Positions 8,139 through 16,052 of a DNA stretch of 64,000 nucleotides are shown piece after piece. The position numbers and the translations under genes are program-made. Below the pieces are notes generated by a model that saw nothing but the letters and a program-made list of their open reading frames with translations, was not told the DNA's origin and ran no database searches. Source of the DNA: an uncultured Bacteroides sp. Lineage in GTDB: Bacteria > Bacteroidota > Bacteroidia > Bacteroidales > Bacteroidaceae. Location: contig NZ_OY782855.1 of the NCBI RefSeq assembly GCF_963678425.1, forward strand, positions 558,001 through 622,000, written 5' to 3'. The stretch's first letter is position 1; the number at the start of each line of letters is the position of its first letter.

Positions 8139-8519
8139 ATGGAGATAAGCGGAAAAATAATAGATGTCCTTCCTGTTCAAAGTGGAGCAGGGAGGAATGG
8201 TACCGAATGGAAGAAGCAGGAATATGTCATTGAAACATCGGATCAATATCCGAAAAAATGCTGCTTTTCACTCTGGGGAGATAAAATAGATCAATGCGGC
8301 ATACAACTCGGACAGGATTTAGATGTAAGCTTTGATATAGATTGCCGAGAATGGAATGGAAAGTGGTTTAATGACATTCGCGCATACAAGGTTGTGCAAC
8401 GCAACGTCCATAACTATGAGAGACACACCCAACAACAACCTCCTACTCAAAAGGATTCACAGCCCACTCCACCCACAAATATGTTTGAGAATCCACCCAA
8501 CGATGATCTCCCATTTTAA
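8139..8519 (+). CDS. DUF3127 SSB-like protein
   Basis: 126 residues from the ATG at 8139. An OB-fold-type N-terminus (MEISGKIIDVLPVQSG, KKQEYVIET, FSLWGDKI, DIDCREWNGKWFNDIRAYKV) matches DUF3127. A Gln/Pro-rich linker and a C-terminal DDLPF tip follow, the acidic tail with which SSB proteins recruit partners. It is probably the phage single-strand DNA-binding protein. Last gene before a promoter/terminator region. Confidence 0.75.
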   Translation: MEISGKIIDVLPVQSGAGRNGTEWKKQEYVIETSDQYPKKCCFSLWGDKIDQCGIQLGQDLDVSFDIDCREWNGKWFNDIRAYKVVQRNVHNYERHTQQQPPTQKDSQPTPPTNMFENPPNDDLPF

Positions 8520-8559
8520 ATTGAAATTGCAGGGTATATGGTTAACGTGTTAATAAATA

Positions 8560-8622
8560 AACTGTTCGGTTGAATTTTTTTTGCAAATTAAGTGATTATA
8601 TCATAATCATTATTTATATTTG
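8560..8622 (+). promoter_or_regulatory. Phage promoter with GATTA-N5-TAATC palindrome
   Basis: The -7 box TATATTTG is at 8615-8622. Six bases upstream lies the palindrome GATTATATCATAATC (8594-8608), and further upstream the 12-bp motif AACTGTTCGGTT (8560-8571). The same palindrome precedes promoters at 13083, 24357 and 45655. It should drive the structured leader and the replication genes. Confidence 0.65.
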
Positions 8623-8629
8623 CCATACC

Positions 8630-8736
8630 GAATTGAAAACACCAGGAATGCAGCCTGACCAAAATATTATAATTGCCCTTTAAAGTACGCTAGAACCTGC
8701 ATTGTTCTTCCGGAAATAAAGGGCAATCGTTTTTTT
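8630..8736 (+). ncRNA. Structured leader or small RNA ending in a terminator
   Basis: Starting a few bases after the -7 box, about 107 nt end in a hairpin with 11-bp arms ATTGCCCTTTA (8672-8682) and TAAAGGGCAAT (8717-8727), followed by a T tract (8730-8736). Inside is a hairpin AGAAC/GTTCT (8692-8708) whose 7-nt loop CTGCATT is perfectly complementary to AATGCAG at 8647-8653. This could be a pseudoknot or alternative pairing. It may be a free small RNA or an attenuator controlling the downstream initiator gene. Confidence 0.55.
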
Positions 8737-8742
8737 AAAATA

Positions 8743-8754
8743 AACCAAACGGTT
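8743..8754 (+). promoter_or_regulatory. 12-bp motif AACCAAACGGTT
   Basis: One of at least six copies of a near-palindromic 12-mer found in phage intergenic regions (2483, 8560, 8743, 13126, 24283, 24402). This copy lies between the leader terminator and the short leader ORF. Function unknown; an operator or RNA processing signal is possible. Confidence 0.4.
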
Positions 8755-8767
8755 TAATAATAGAATT

Positions 8768-8815
8768 ATGTCAAACGATAAAGCAGGATTTGAATTAAAA
8801 AAACGGAGGACGTAA
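8768..8815 (+). CDS. Possible 15-residue leader peptide
   Basis: ATG at 8768 opens a 15-codon frame (MSNDKAGFELKKRRT) ending in TAA one base before the ATG of the next gene. Its last codons contain GGAGG, an unusually strong Shine-Dalgarno for this host. Ribosomes finishing here would reinitiate on the replication gene, suggesting translational coupling. No homology is known to me. Confidence 0.35.
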   Translation: MSNDKAGFELKKRRT

Positions 8816-8816
8816 A

Positions 8817-9641
8817 ATGGCAAGGCCTCAAAAAAATAATGCAGATTATTTCTCACATGATTCAGATATGAGAAATGACATTAAAATAAAAGCTGTTAGA
8901 AATAAATTCGGAGTTACTGGATATACCGTATGGTGTATGATGCTTGAATATTTAACGTCTTGTAGCGACAATGTTATGCCGGATGATGAGATAACAATAG
9001 AACTAATATCCGGAGACTTCGGAGTTTCTGTAACAGAAATAAAGGACGTGCTGAATTACTGCTACTTATTGGGACTACTAATACACGAAAACAATCTTAT
9101 TTTTTCTGCAAAACTTAAAGAAAGACTTGCTCCGATCTATGAAAAAAGGGCAAAAGCAAAGGAATATGCAGAGCGTCAAAGCCGCAATAACGGTAAATTT
9201 GATATTAAAAGTACCGTTCAAACGGAAGTTTCTGTCACAGAAACACCGCAAAGTAAAGTAAATAAAAGTAAAGTAAATAAAAGTAATATAGAAAAAGATA
9301 TAGTTGCAGCTAAAGCTGCCGCGCTCTCAAGAAGAGATAACTTTTATAATTCTCTTGTCCCATTTACTGAAAAATATTCTAAGGACATGATCAGATCCTT
9401 TTTTGATTATTGGTCAGAACTTGATCGGACAGAACGCAAAATGAGATTTGAAAAACAAACAACCTGGGAACTTGGAAAGAGACTAGCAACCTGGTTTAAA
9501 AAAGAACCATTCCATGGAAATACAAAACACACTCCTATCGCCAGCGATGGTAGTTCAGTCGCAGGCAAGGCAGCACTCGAAAGAACTAACGCAGAAACAA
9601 ACGGACTTAAAGAACTCATTAACAGCGTCACAATTGGTTGA
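8817..9641 (+). CDS. Phage replication initiator-like protein (DUF4373/Lin1244 type)
   Basis: 274 residues. The N-terminal domain (YFSHDSDMRNDIKIKAVRNKFGVTGYTVWCMMLEYL ... GDFGVSVTEIKDVLNYCYLLGLL) is the DUF4373/Lin1244-Lin1753 winged-helix type found in phage replisome organisers. A linker with two SKVNK repeats and a C-terminal helical domain (FFDYWSELDRTERKMRFEKQTTWELGKRLATWFKK), as in DnaD-like loaders, follow. It probably binds the phage origin and recruits the host helicase. Confidence 0.75.
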   Translation: MARPQKNNADYFSHDSDMRNDIKIKAVRNKFGVTGYTVWCMMLEYLTSCSDNVMPDDEITIELISGDFGVSVTEIKDVLNYCYLLGLLIHENNLIFSAKLKERLAPIYEKRAKAKEYAERQSRNNGKFDIKSTVQTEVSVTETPQSKVNKSKVNKSNIEKDIVAAKAAALSRRDNFYNSLVPFTEKYSKDMIRSFFDYWSELDRTERKMRFEKQTTWELGKRLATWFKKEPFHGNTKHTPIASDGSSVAGKAALERTNAETNGLKELINSVTIG

Positions 9642-9642
9642 G

Positions 9643-10326
9643 ATGTGGGGAGGCGCAATTTCCCAATTGAATGCAGTAACAGATTTATGTTTGATTGCTG
9701 CAAACAAAAAGATACCCACCATTGCCGATGTTTCAGTGGTCTTTGGAAACGATACGGCTGTAAGCTTGATATCAGAGCATCTTCTAAGCCTTTGCAAAAA
9801 TGCAGATAGAGAATTAACGGCATACCAGTTTATCGACACATCGCTTCTTATTGCCACTGAATATTACTTTTTAAACCTTAGTGAGATATCTTTTTTCTTC
9901 AGAGGATGCAAGACCGGAAAGTACGGCCAGATAGTATGGGGCCAGACGCTGAACATTCAGCAGGTTATGACAGCCGCTAGAACATTTTTGAAAGAAAGAA
10001 ATACATCGATTGAACAGAACGAGAAAGAAAGAGTGGAGATTCAGAAAGAAAAAGGGTTTATAAAAATCGATGATGCAGCAGTTAGTTACGTTGCAGGGGC
10101 TAATTCAATTCACGGACTTAATGAAAAAGCGAAAAACGATTTTAAAGCGTTTTGCGAGCTTTTCCCATCAATCCCTAGTAACTACACCCCAAACGTATGG
10201 TGGGAAGCATGGCGAGGAAATGAGGACGCTTTAAAGGTTATTTATGGACCTGAACCTCCTACTCATAATGTTGCAGAGAACGATATAGGCAAATATCTAT
10301 GTGATTATAACATCAGAAACAAATAA
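9643..10326 (+). CDS. Hypothetical phage protein (replication region)
   Basis: 227 residues using the ATG at 9643, which follows the previous stop by one base. The frame stays open upstream to 9514, but that start would overlap the initiator gene by 128 bases. Helical protein with motifs such as MWGGAISQLNAV, FRGCKTGKYGQIVWG and PNVWWEAWRG. It resembles an uncharacterised family of Bacteroidales phages. Downstream of the initiator, so a replication accessory role is plausible. Confidence 0.65.
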   Translation: MWGGAISQLNAVTDLCLIAANKKIPTIADVSVVFGNDTAVSLISEHLLSLCKNADRELTAYQFIDTSLLIATEYYFLNLSEISFFFRGCKTGKYGQIVWGQTLNIQQVMTAARTFLKERNTSIEQNEKERVEIQKEKGFIKIDDAAVSYVAGANSIHGLNEKAKNDFKAFCELFPSIPSNYTPNVWWEAWRGNEDALKVIYGPEPPTHNVAENDIGKYLCDYNIRNK

Positions 10327-10355
10327 AAAACAAACTTTTAAAATTTAAAAAACAA

Positions 10356-10742
10356 ATGATGAAACCGAAGAAAGCAGCAATCGAAACTGCAAAAAAAAGA
10401 GGAATTATAGACAGAACATGCCAATTGTTATCAGCCGCATATCTACTCAATAGCGAGGTAGGATTTATTCTCGGAGAAGTTGACGATGTTCTCGATGAAA
10501 GTAATCTTAAAATTGGAGACTTAAAACAAGCCCAGAACAAAGTAACATTTGCGCTTGATTGCTATTACAAAACATTCTGCAGCATGATCACGAACCAAGA
10601 TACAGTTAACGAATGGGCCAAGGACCTCGAGAAGTTCGATGCTTCATTCAGAAAATTTGCAAATATTCCGAGTGACTGGAAACCGCTTGCTGTAGATGAA
10701 ATTGAAGAAGAAGGACAAGAACAAGATACCATTAACCAATAA
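10356..10742 (+). CDS. Hypothetical helical phage protein
   Basis: 128 residues, mostly alpha-helical, with an acidic Gln/Glu tail. No domain recognised. It lies in the early operon between two other unknowns and overlaps nothing. The sequence is fully phage-like in codon use. Confidence 0.6.
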   Translation: MMKPKKAAIETAKKRGIIDRTCQLLSAAYLLNSEVGFILGEVDDVLDESNLKIGDLKQAQNKVTFALDCYYKTFCSMITNQDTVNEWAKDLEKFDASFRKFANIPSDWKPLAVDEIEEEGQEQDTINQ

Positions 10743-10776
10743 TCATCGGAAAATACTTCGAAGAAAGGAGACCAAA

Positions 10777-11013
10777 ATGAATCGCGCATTTCATCAGGAA
10801 AGATTGGATAAAACAGCAAAACAACTCATTGAAGGTGGATGGGATGGTAAAGATATCCCTTCAGGCATTGATATCCTTAAAAAACGTGAGCAAACAGCCG
10901 CGTATAGGATATATCTTCTCGAACATCATTTTGATGCTATACAAAAAAGATTTATTGCCTTACGAACAAAAAAAACTTATAAGCCTGTTACTGACAGGCA
11001 TAAAAATAAATAA
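10777..11013 (+). CDS. Small hypothetical phage protein
   Basis: 78 residues. The start at 10777 was chosen because AAAGGAG lies six bases upstream, a strong ribosome binding site; the frame is open for 27 codons before it. Basic protein with helix-forming segments (LIEGGWDGKDIPSGIDILKK). Function unknown. Confidence 0.65.
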   Translation: MNRAFHQERLDKTAKQLIEGGWDGKDIPSGIDILKKREQTAAYRIYLLEHHFDAIQKRFIALRTKKTYKPVTDRHKNK

Positions 11014-11016
11014 TTC

Positions 11017-11679
11017 ATGAAACAGTACCCAGAAGACATTCAAGAGAATGACAGTGCAAAGAAACCGATGGATAACCAGGAGTTAATGCAACTTACACAG
11101 ATGGTAAATTTATACGCTAGAGAAAGCCGTTTATTTGAACGCTATAACGACATATACTCAATGACAATGCTCATCATCGACGGATTAAGTAAAGCATTCG
11201 CATTGGCCATGTCAGGCCGTGAAAGATTCGGCATTCGTAAAATGACTGCAGAAGTAGCAGCTCACTATCTGAAAGACCAGGAGAATAAAAAAGATAAACT
11301 TTCAGAGGAACAAGTGAAAGCCCTCTCATACGGTTTTGCTGCGCAGAACACGATCGATGAGGTTCTAGCCGAAGTCTTTGTACACATTCTCGCTGTAGCC
11401 GGACAGAATGAAATTGATTACTTCCTAAAATGCCGACCGTATGAGGAGAAAGATTACAAGAATGCGTCTACGCTTCAGGATTACATGACAGCGCTTATAC
11501 AGGTGCTGACAAACTATAACGAATCGACATTAATAACAACCAGAGTGGCCGTATTCCACATGCAAGGGATATGCCAGATTTTCAATGTTGATCTTAGATA
11601 CAATGCTCGCGCTTACTTGGAATATGCTCACGCTTCCAAGAGAAGCTATATGAGACCTGTTGAAGAAAATAAAGAATAG
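11017..11679 (+). CDS. Hypothetical helical phage protein
   Basis: 220 residues, predicted all-helical (for example IDEVLAEVFVHILAVAGQNEIDYFLKCR and DYMTALIQVLTNYNES). The layout is loosely reminiscent of MazG-like or other all-alpha nucleotide-related folds, but the EExxE motif is not clear, so I leave it unassigned. It sits three bases after the previous gene. Confidence 0.6.
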   Translation: MKQYPEDIQENDSAKKPMDNQELMQLTQMVNLYARESRLFERYNDIYSMTMLIIDGLSKAFALAMSGRERFGIRKMTAEVAAHYLKDQENKKDKLSEEQVKALSYGFAAQNTIDEVLAEVFVHILAVAGQNEIDYFLKCRPYEEKDYKNASTLQDYMTALIQVLTNYNESTLITTRVAVFHMQGICQIFNVDLRYNARAYLEYAHASKRSYMRPVEENKE

Positions 11680-11680
11680 C

Positions 11681-11917
11681 ATGGCTAAAAAGAACATCGC
11701 ACCGGTATATCAGAGCAAGAAAATAATATGGGAGCCTCCAACGAATTGCGAGACATGTCCGTTCAGCAAGAAAACTGAATATGCTGGTCTTTTCTTATGC
11801 GAATACTCAGTTGTTCCGGTTCAGAATTGCTTGGTGCGAAAAATTAGTTGCTATTATAGAAAAACACACGAAGTTGTTAAACCAGAGAAAGATAAAGATA
11901 ATAAAACCAAAATTTAA
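11681..11917 (+). CDS. Small Cys-rich protein, putative zinc binder
   Basis: 78 residues from the ATG at 11681, directly after the preceding stop. Cysteines occur as CETC, then at LFLC, QNC and ISC, which could hold one zinc ion. The C-terminus is a charged tail. Function unknown. Confidence 0.6.
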   Translation: MAKKNIAPVYQSKKIIWEPPTNCETCPFSKKTEYAGLFLCEYSVVPVQNCLVRKISCYYRKTHEVVKPEKDKDNKTKI

Positions 11918-11920
11918 AAT

Positions 11921-12208
11921 ATGACATACTTAATCACAAACATGGCAATCCTTACAGCTGCTATTTTAATCAGCTTTGAAAATTGGAAAACAAGTAAATG
12001 GATTAAATCCCATATGGACATTATGGAAAGAAACATTGATGAAGAGCTGGAGAAAAGTGACAAAAGATTAAAGGCCCTAAAATCAGGACCAATCACATAT
12101 ACGGTTCGGATAGACATTAATCAGCTTATGAAAGCAGCTGTTAAAAAGTACATATCCAAGAGACAGAAGAAGCTTTTAAAAACCCTGAAAAATAAAAGAG
12201 TCAGATGA
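11921..12208 (+). CDS. Small membrane-anchored hypothetical protein
   Basis: 95 residues. The N-terminal segment (LITNMAILTAAILISF, residues 4-19) is hydrophobic and may anchor the protein, followed by a long basic helix. Overlaps the next gene by four bases. No family recognised. Confidence 0.55.
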   Translation: MTYLITNMAILTAAILISFENWKTSKWIKSHMDIMERNIDEELEKSDKRLKALKSGPITYTVRIDINQLMKAAVKKYISKRQKKLLKTLKNKRVR

Positions 12209-12513
12209 GCGAGCCAAGAAGGATATACATAAGTACGCCAATTACTGGCCTGCCATTAGAGGAGATCGATAAGAATATCAAGAGAGCTAAATTAGCAATC
12301 ATCGCGAAGGGAGATATACCGGTCTCCCCTCTTGAAATTACGAAAGATTCTCCGCATAATGCCACGATAGGTCACTATATGGGTAAAGATATAGAGCATC
12401 TTATCGATAACTGCGAGGGCGCATACTTTACCAGGAAGTGGAAGGAATCAAAAGGATGCAACGTTGAATACATTACGGCTAAAGTTTATGAAAAAGAAAT
12501 TCAATTTGAATGA
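12205..12513 (+). CDS. DUF4406 protein (nucleoside deoxyribosyltransferase-like)
   Basis: 102 residues. The start RRIYISTPITGLP and the later NCEGAYFTRKWKESKGCNVEYITA match DUF4406, a short Rossmann-like family related to nucleoside 2-deoxyribosyltransferases. It may act on nucleotides or nucleotide signals during infection. Substrate unknown. Coupled by ATGA overlaps on both sides. Confidence 0.8.
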   Translation: MSEPRRIYISTPITGLPLEEIDKNIKRAKLAIIAKGDIPVSPLEITKDSPHNATIGHYMGKDIEHLIDNCEGAYFTRKWKESKGCNVEYITAKVYEKEIQFE

Positions 12514-13064
12514 TTATGATATACGAACACATTATCGCTATTGATCCGGACGTCGAAAAAAACGGAGTCGCTCACTTGATTAAACAAGAAAAAAAACTGG
12601 CAGCGACAGTGCTGAATTTTGTTGAAACAGTCGAATACTTAAAACTCATAAAGGAAACATTTGTCGATAAAGAACAGAAGGTTATCGTCGTTGTAGAAGC
12701 CGGATGGCTCAACCAAGGGAACTACCATCTTGGATTTAGAGATAGTACCAGACTTGCTGCAGCTAAAGGAGTGAGCGTCGGAAGAAATCAACAGGTAGGA
12801 CATGATATCGTAGACATGGCAAGACATATCGGATTTGAAGTGCAAGAATTAAGGCCGCTTAAGAAATGCTGGAAGGGTAAGGATGGCAAGATCACTCACG
12901 ACGAATTAAAAGAGATTACTGGAATCGCAGCTAAGAGGTCCAACCAGGAAGAAAGAGACGCTGCTTTAATAGCATGGGTATTCGCTGGATTACCCATCTG
13001 GATAAAGCCACAATCTAGAATCGTTAAAACGGTTATTAGAGCCTCAAAATCAACCAAAAAGTAA
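12510..13064 (+). CDS. RuvC-like Holliday junction resolvase
   Basis: 184 residues. The RNase H-fold acidic residues appear in order: IIAIDPD (N-terminal Asp), VVVEAGW (central Glu) and QEERDAALIAWVF (C-terminal Asp), as in phage RuvC-like resolvases. It would cut branched DNA before packaging. Last gene of the early operon; a promoter follows. Confidence 0.75.
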   Translation: MIMIYEHIIAIDPDVEKNGVAHLIKQEKKLAATVLNFVETVEYLKLIKETFVDKEQKVIVVVEAGWLNQGNYHLGFRDSTRLAAAKGVSVGRNQQVGHDIVDMARHIGFEVQELRPLKKCWKGKDGKITHDELKEITGIAAKRSNQEERDAALIAWVFAGLPIWIKPQSRIVKTVIRASKSTKK

Positions 13065-13082
13065 AATATACATGCCAAAAGT

Positions 13083-13137
13083 GATTATTATATAATCTTT
13101 TAGCTATTTTTGCGTATAAAGATTAAACCGTTTAGTT
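13083..13137 (+). promoter_or_regulatory. Phage promoter before the PLD gene, with palindrome and 12-mer
   Basis: Palindrome GATTATTATATAATC (13083-13097), -7 box TATTTTTG (13105-13112), then the 12-mer AACCGTTTAGTT (13126-13137) ending four bases before the ATG. The palindrome-to-box spacing is seven bases, nearly the same as at 8594. It probably starts the transcript for 13141 through the packaging genes. Confidence 0.65.
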
Positions 13138-13140
13138 GAA

Positions 13141-13866
13141 ATGACACAAGCAGGGAATAAAGATTCATTTGATATGCCGGATTTTGAACTTCCTGAATTC
13201 AATGCCGCCGACTTCGATATGCAAGATAGCATCGCTGAAGAAGACACGCGATACATGAAACCGAAGATATACGAGTCTATCAAGCAAGAGAACATCATGT
13301 ATGATAATGCTCTCAAGCTTGCCCAGGCTCTTAAACTAGCCAAAGGAGAAAGAACAAATGTCCTGATATCCGGAAGTTTTATTTTTGGTGACTTCATCGA
13401 AGCATATGTCCGCATTCATAATATCAAATGCAAAAGAATGGTCATATCCACGCTGTCGCTATCGCAAGAGAATATAGATAGCCTTCAGAACCTTTTAATC
13501 GGGAACTTCGTCGATAAGTTAGACATGATCATTTCTATTTATTTCTATGCAAACGAGCGCAGAAGTCTTGTGCCATACATGTATAAAGAACTGGATATTG
13601 ATAACAAGTTCCAACTTGCCGTAGCAGGGAGCCATACAAAGACCTGCATATTTGAAACGCTCGGAGGGAAATACATAGTCATTCATGGAAGCGCGAACCT
13701 TCGGTCCAGCGATAACATAGAACAGTTTACTATCGAAGAGAACGAAGAGCTATATCGCTTTTACGAAGAGTTCCAGGACAAGATACTGGATAGATATAAA
13801 ACAATTAATAAACCCATACGAGGCAAAACAGTATGGAATTTAATAACCACTAAAAACTTTAAATAA
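13141..13866 (+). CDS. Phospholipase D-like domain protein
   Basis: 241 residues. The acidic N-terminus is followed by a domain ending in VIHGSANLRSSDNIEQF (about residues 178-194), the second half of an HKD-type motif (H-G-S-A-N-L-R-S). This is one PLD half, as in Nuc-type nucleases that work as dimers. The HxK Lys is replaced (HTKT occurs earlier). It may be a nuclease near the packaging genes. Function is inferred. Confidence 0.65.
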   Translation: MTQAGNKDSFDMPDFELPEFNAADFDMQDSIAEEDTRYMKPKIYESIKQENIMYDNALKLAQALKLAKGERTNVLISGSFIFGDFIEAYVRIHNIKCKRMVISTLSLSQENIDSLQNLLIGNFVDKLDMIISIYFYANERRSLVPYMYKELDIDNKFQLAVAGSHTKTCIFETLGGKYIVIHGSANLRSSDNIEQFTIEENEELYRFYEEFQDKILDRYKTINKPIRGKTVWNLITTKNFK

Positions 13867-13868
13867 TC

Positions 13869-13997
13869 ATGGCAGCATCAGGAAGTGAAAAAGGAAGCGG
13901 AGGTTCAACAATCAAAGGAACTACACAGGCAAAGAAACGAAGCCCAAGTGTATCATCAGGTGGAGCGTGGAATCCATCAATGAGCACACCGTTCTGA
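13869..13997 (+). CDS. 42-residue Ser/Gly-rich peptide
   Basis: ATG at 13869, two bases after the preceding stop. The peptide is rich in Ser, Gly and Lys and ends in SGGAWNPSMSTPF. The tight coupling to the PLD gene and the clean start and stop support a real gene. No function recognised. Confidence 0.5.
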   Translation: MAASGSEKGSGGSTIKGTTQAKKRSPSVSSGGAWNPSMSTPF

Positions 13998-14004
13998 TTT
14001 AATC

Positions 14005-14077
14005 GCTTGTATAGCTCAATCGGTAGAGCAGCACTCTTGTAAAGTGAAGGTTGAAGGTTCGATTCCTTCTATGAGCT
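14005..14077 (+). tRNA. Phage tRNA-Thr(UGU)
   Basis: 73 nt. Acceptor arms GCTTGTA and TATGAGC pair over seven bases with G-U pairs. The D arm has GCTC/GAGC, the anticodon loop is CTTGTAA giving UGU, and the T arm is GAAGG-TTCGATT-CCTTC. The top anticodon-stem pair is mismatched (G-A). CCA is not encoded. Confidence 0.88.
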
Positions 14078-14093
14078 CAAACTTTAATGAGAA

Positions 14094-14174
14094 GGAGAAA
14101 GTAAAGTTATTAATTCCGAGGCTGATCGCTTGGCATTGATATTCTGGATGAAGTACAAGTCCGGAACTTTCTCC
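14094..14174 (+). ncRNA. Structured 81-nt element between two tRNAs
   Basis: The ends pair over nine bases (GGAGAAAGT at 14094-14102 with ACTTTCTCC at 14166-14174). Two internal hairpins follow: CCGAG/CTTGG (14116-14133) and CTGGA/TCCGG (14144-14164). It looks tRNA-sized and closed but lacks a T-loop consensus and proper D arm. It may be a decayed tRNA, another small RNA or a processing spacer. Confidence 0.4.
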
Positions 14175-14180
14175 GAGATT

Positions 14181-14253
14181 GTCTAATTAGCTCAGTTGGT
14201 AGAGCAATGCGCTGTTAACGCATAGGCCGGTGGTTCGAATCCATCATTAGACG
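14181..14253 (+). tRNA. Phage tRNA-Asn(GUU)
   Basis: 73 nt. Perfect acceptor stem GTCTAAT/ATTAGAC, D arm GCTC/GAGC, anticodon arm ATGCG-CTGTTAA-CGCAT giving GUU, and a T arm with loop TTCGAAT. Discriminator G; CCA not encoded. Confidence 0.92.
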
Positions 14254-14279
14254 CATATATACGCAAACACGACAAAGCA

Positions 14280-15584
14280 ATGGGATATCAAGTTAGAAAT
14301 TTGAGTGAACTTAAAAAGCTCCCGGGTAATCCAAGAATTATCCGGGACTCTCAGTTTAAAATACTGTGCCAAAGTATACGCGATAATAAAGATTACTTCG
14401 AAGCGCGACCAATCATATTGAGCGATCGTACAGGTGAGCTTATTATCATTGCCGGCAATCAAAGGTATGAAGCAGCAAAGAGTATCGGCATGAAGCAGGT
14501 ACCTACATTCCTCATTGAAGGATTAACCGAAGAACGCGAGAAAGAACTCGTGATAAGAGATAACGTCCAGAATGGAGAATGGGACTTTGATGCACTGGCC
14601 AATGGTCAATGGGGAGATATCGCCCAACTAAGTGAATGGGGTGTAGATATTGACATCGACCTTACACCTGAAGATGAAGAAGCAGAAGAAGACAACTATG
14701 ATGTAGAAGATGGGCTGGCCGCTGTTGGCGAACCAAAATCCAAGCTCGGAGATATCTACCAGTTAGGCAACCATCGCCTCATATGCGGTGACTCGACGAA
14801 AAAAGAACATATCGCAGCTCTTATGGGTGGAGAAGCGGTCGACTTGCTTATTACCGATCCACCCTACAATGTCAACTACGAAGCTAGCAACGGCAAAAAG
14901 ATTCAGAACGATAACATGAGCGACTCGAACTTTAAACAGTTCCTGATTGATGCCTTCGAAGCATCTAACATGGCGATGAAGCCAGGAGCCGCTTTCTACA
15001 TTTGGCATGCAGATTCTGAAGGCTATAATTTCAGAGCAGCATCCCAGGAAGCAGGATGGAAAGTAAGGCAATGCCTTATCTGGAACAAGAATAGCCTTGT
15101 ACTCGGAAGGCAAGATTACCAATGGAAACACGAACCATGCTTATACGGATGGAAGGACGGAGCTGCTCACTACTTTATCGATGATAGAAGCCAGACCACA
15201 GTCATAGAAGATAAAGTGGACCTAGACAAACTAAGCAAGGCCGAACTTAAATCTATGATAAAAGATATGCTTCAGGGAGACGTACCAACAACCATCATCG
15301 AAGAGAACAAACCAGCAAGGAACGCAGAGCATCCAACAATGAAGCCGATTAAACTGCTGGCAAGGATTATGAAGAATAGCAGCAAGAAAGGACAGAACGT
15401 ACTGGATACATTCGGAGGAAGCGGATCAACGCTTATCACATCCGAACAATTAGGACGTCACTGCTTTATGTCCGAGTTCGATCCAAAGTATGTAGATGTT
15501 ATCATTAACAGATGGGAACAGCTGACCGGAGGAGCAGCCGAACTGATAGGTAACTTTTTAGAAGTTGGAAAATCAACATGCTAA
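14280..15584 (+). CDS. ParB-like domain fused to DNA methyltransferase
   Basis: 434 residues. Residues 1-110 are a ParB/Srx-like domain (NPRIIRDSQFKILCQSIRDN, IIAGNQRYEAAKSIG). The rest is an amino-methyltransferase of the type with DPPYNVNY (about 195-202) before the SAM-binding DTFGGSGSTL (about 377-386). It should methylate adenine N6 or cytosine N4, protecting phage DNA from host restriction. No cognate endonuclease is seen. It lies just upstream of the terminase genes. Confidence 0.88.
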   Translation: MGYQVRNLSELKKLPGNPRIIRDSQFKILCQSIRDNKDYFEARPIILSDRTGELIIIAGNQRYEAAKSIGMKQVPTFLIEGLTEEREKELVIRDNVQNGEWDFDALANGQWGDIAQLSEWGVDIDIDLTPEDEEAEEDNYDVEDGLAAVGEPKSKLGDIYQLGNHRLICGDSTKKEHIAALMGGEAVDLLITDPPYNVNYEASNGKKIQNDNMSDSNFKQFLIDAFEASNMAMKPGAAFYIWHADSEGYNFRAASQEAGWKVRQCLIWNKNSLVLGRQDYQWKHEPCLYGWKDGAAHYFIDDRSQTTVIEDKVDLDKLSKAELKSMIKDMLQGDVPTTIIEENKPARNAEHPTMKPIKLLARIMKNSSKKGQNVLDTFGGSGSTLITSEQLGRHCFMSEFDPKYVDVIINRWEQLTGGAAELIGNFLEVGKSTC

Positions 15585-15605
15585 TCAACATTAGGAGGAC
15601 TTAAA

Positions 15606-16052
15606 ATGCCATTTGATAAAGGGAACAAAATAGGAAACAGATTCACATCTGATAAGCAGCCACCCAGAGAAAGGGTCGGCCGCAAAAGAAACACCTTTAA
15701 GGATTGCATGAAGAAGGTCTTTAATAAGACTATACCGAATGGCATGAGCGAGGAGGACTGCGAACGTTGGGAGCAATTCTTAATCGGCGCAAAGAAGAGT
15801 GAACTGGAGGCAATGGCTAAGAATCCGGATGCTCCAATATATGCGCTTAACCTCGCAACGGCCATCGTTGCTGATATGAAGAATGGCAGGACCAGTACAG
15901 TAGATGCCATCTATCAGAGACACTATGGTAAAGCTAAGAAGTTAGACCTCACTACAAATGGAAAGGACATGCAGGTGCAAGCAATCCAGGTTGAGGTAAT
16001 AGATAGCCGAGACCAAATCGAAAAAAGTGAAGAGGATGACGACGAGGAATAA
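15606..16052 (+). CDS. Terminase small subunit-like protein
   Basis: 148 residues. The basic N-terminus KGNKIGNRFTSDKQPPRERVGRKRNTF is a DUF5681-type leader seen in phage packaging proteins; the middle is helical and the C-terminus ends in an acidic run. Its stop overlaps the start of the large terminase gene. Probably recognises the packaging site. Confidence 0.7.
   Translation: MPFDKGNKIGNRFTSDKQPPRERVGRKRNTFKDCMKKVFNKTIPNGMSEEDCERWEQFLIGAKKSELEAMAKNPDAPIYALNLATAIVADMKNGRTSTVDAIYQRHYGKAKKLDLTTNGKDMQVQAIQVEVIDSRDQIEKSEEDDDEE

Noticed and set aside
9514..9642. Upstream start for the gene ending at 10326
   Set aside because: It would overlap the replication initiator by 128 bases, while an ATG lies one base after the initiator's stop.
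14094..14174. A third phage tRNA
   Set aside because: The ends pair well but there is no T-loop consensus and no proper D arm; kept only as a structured element.
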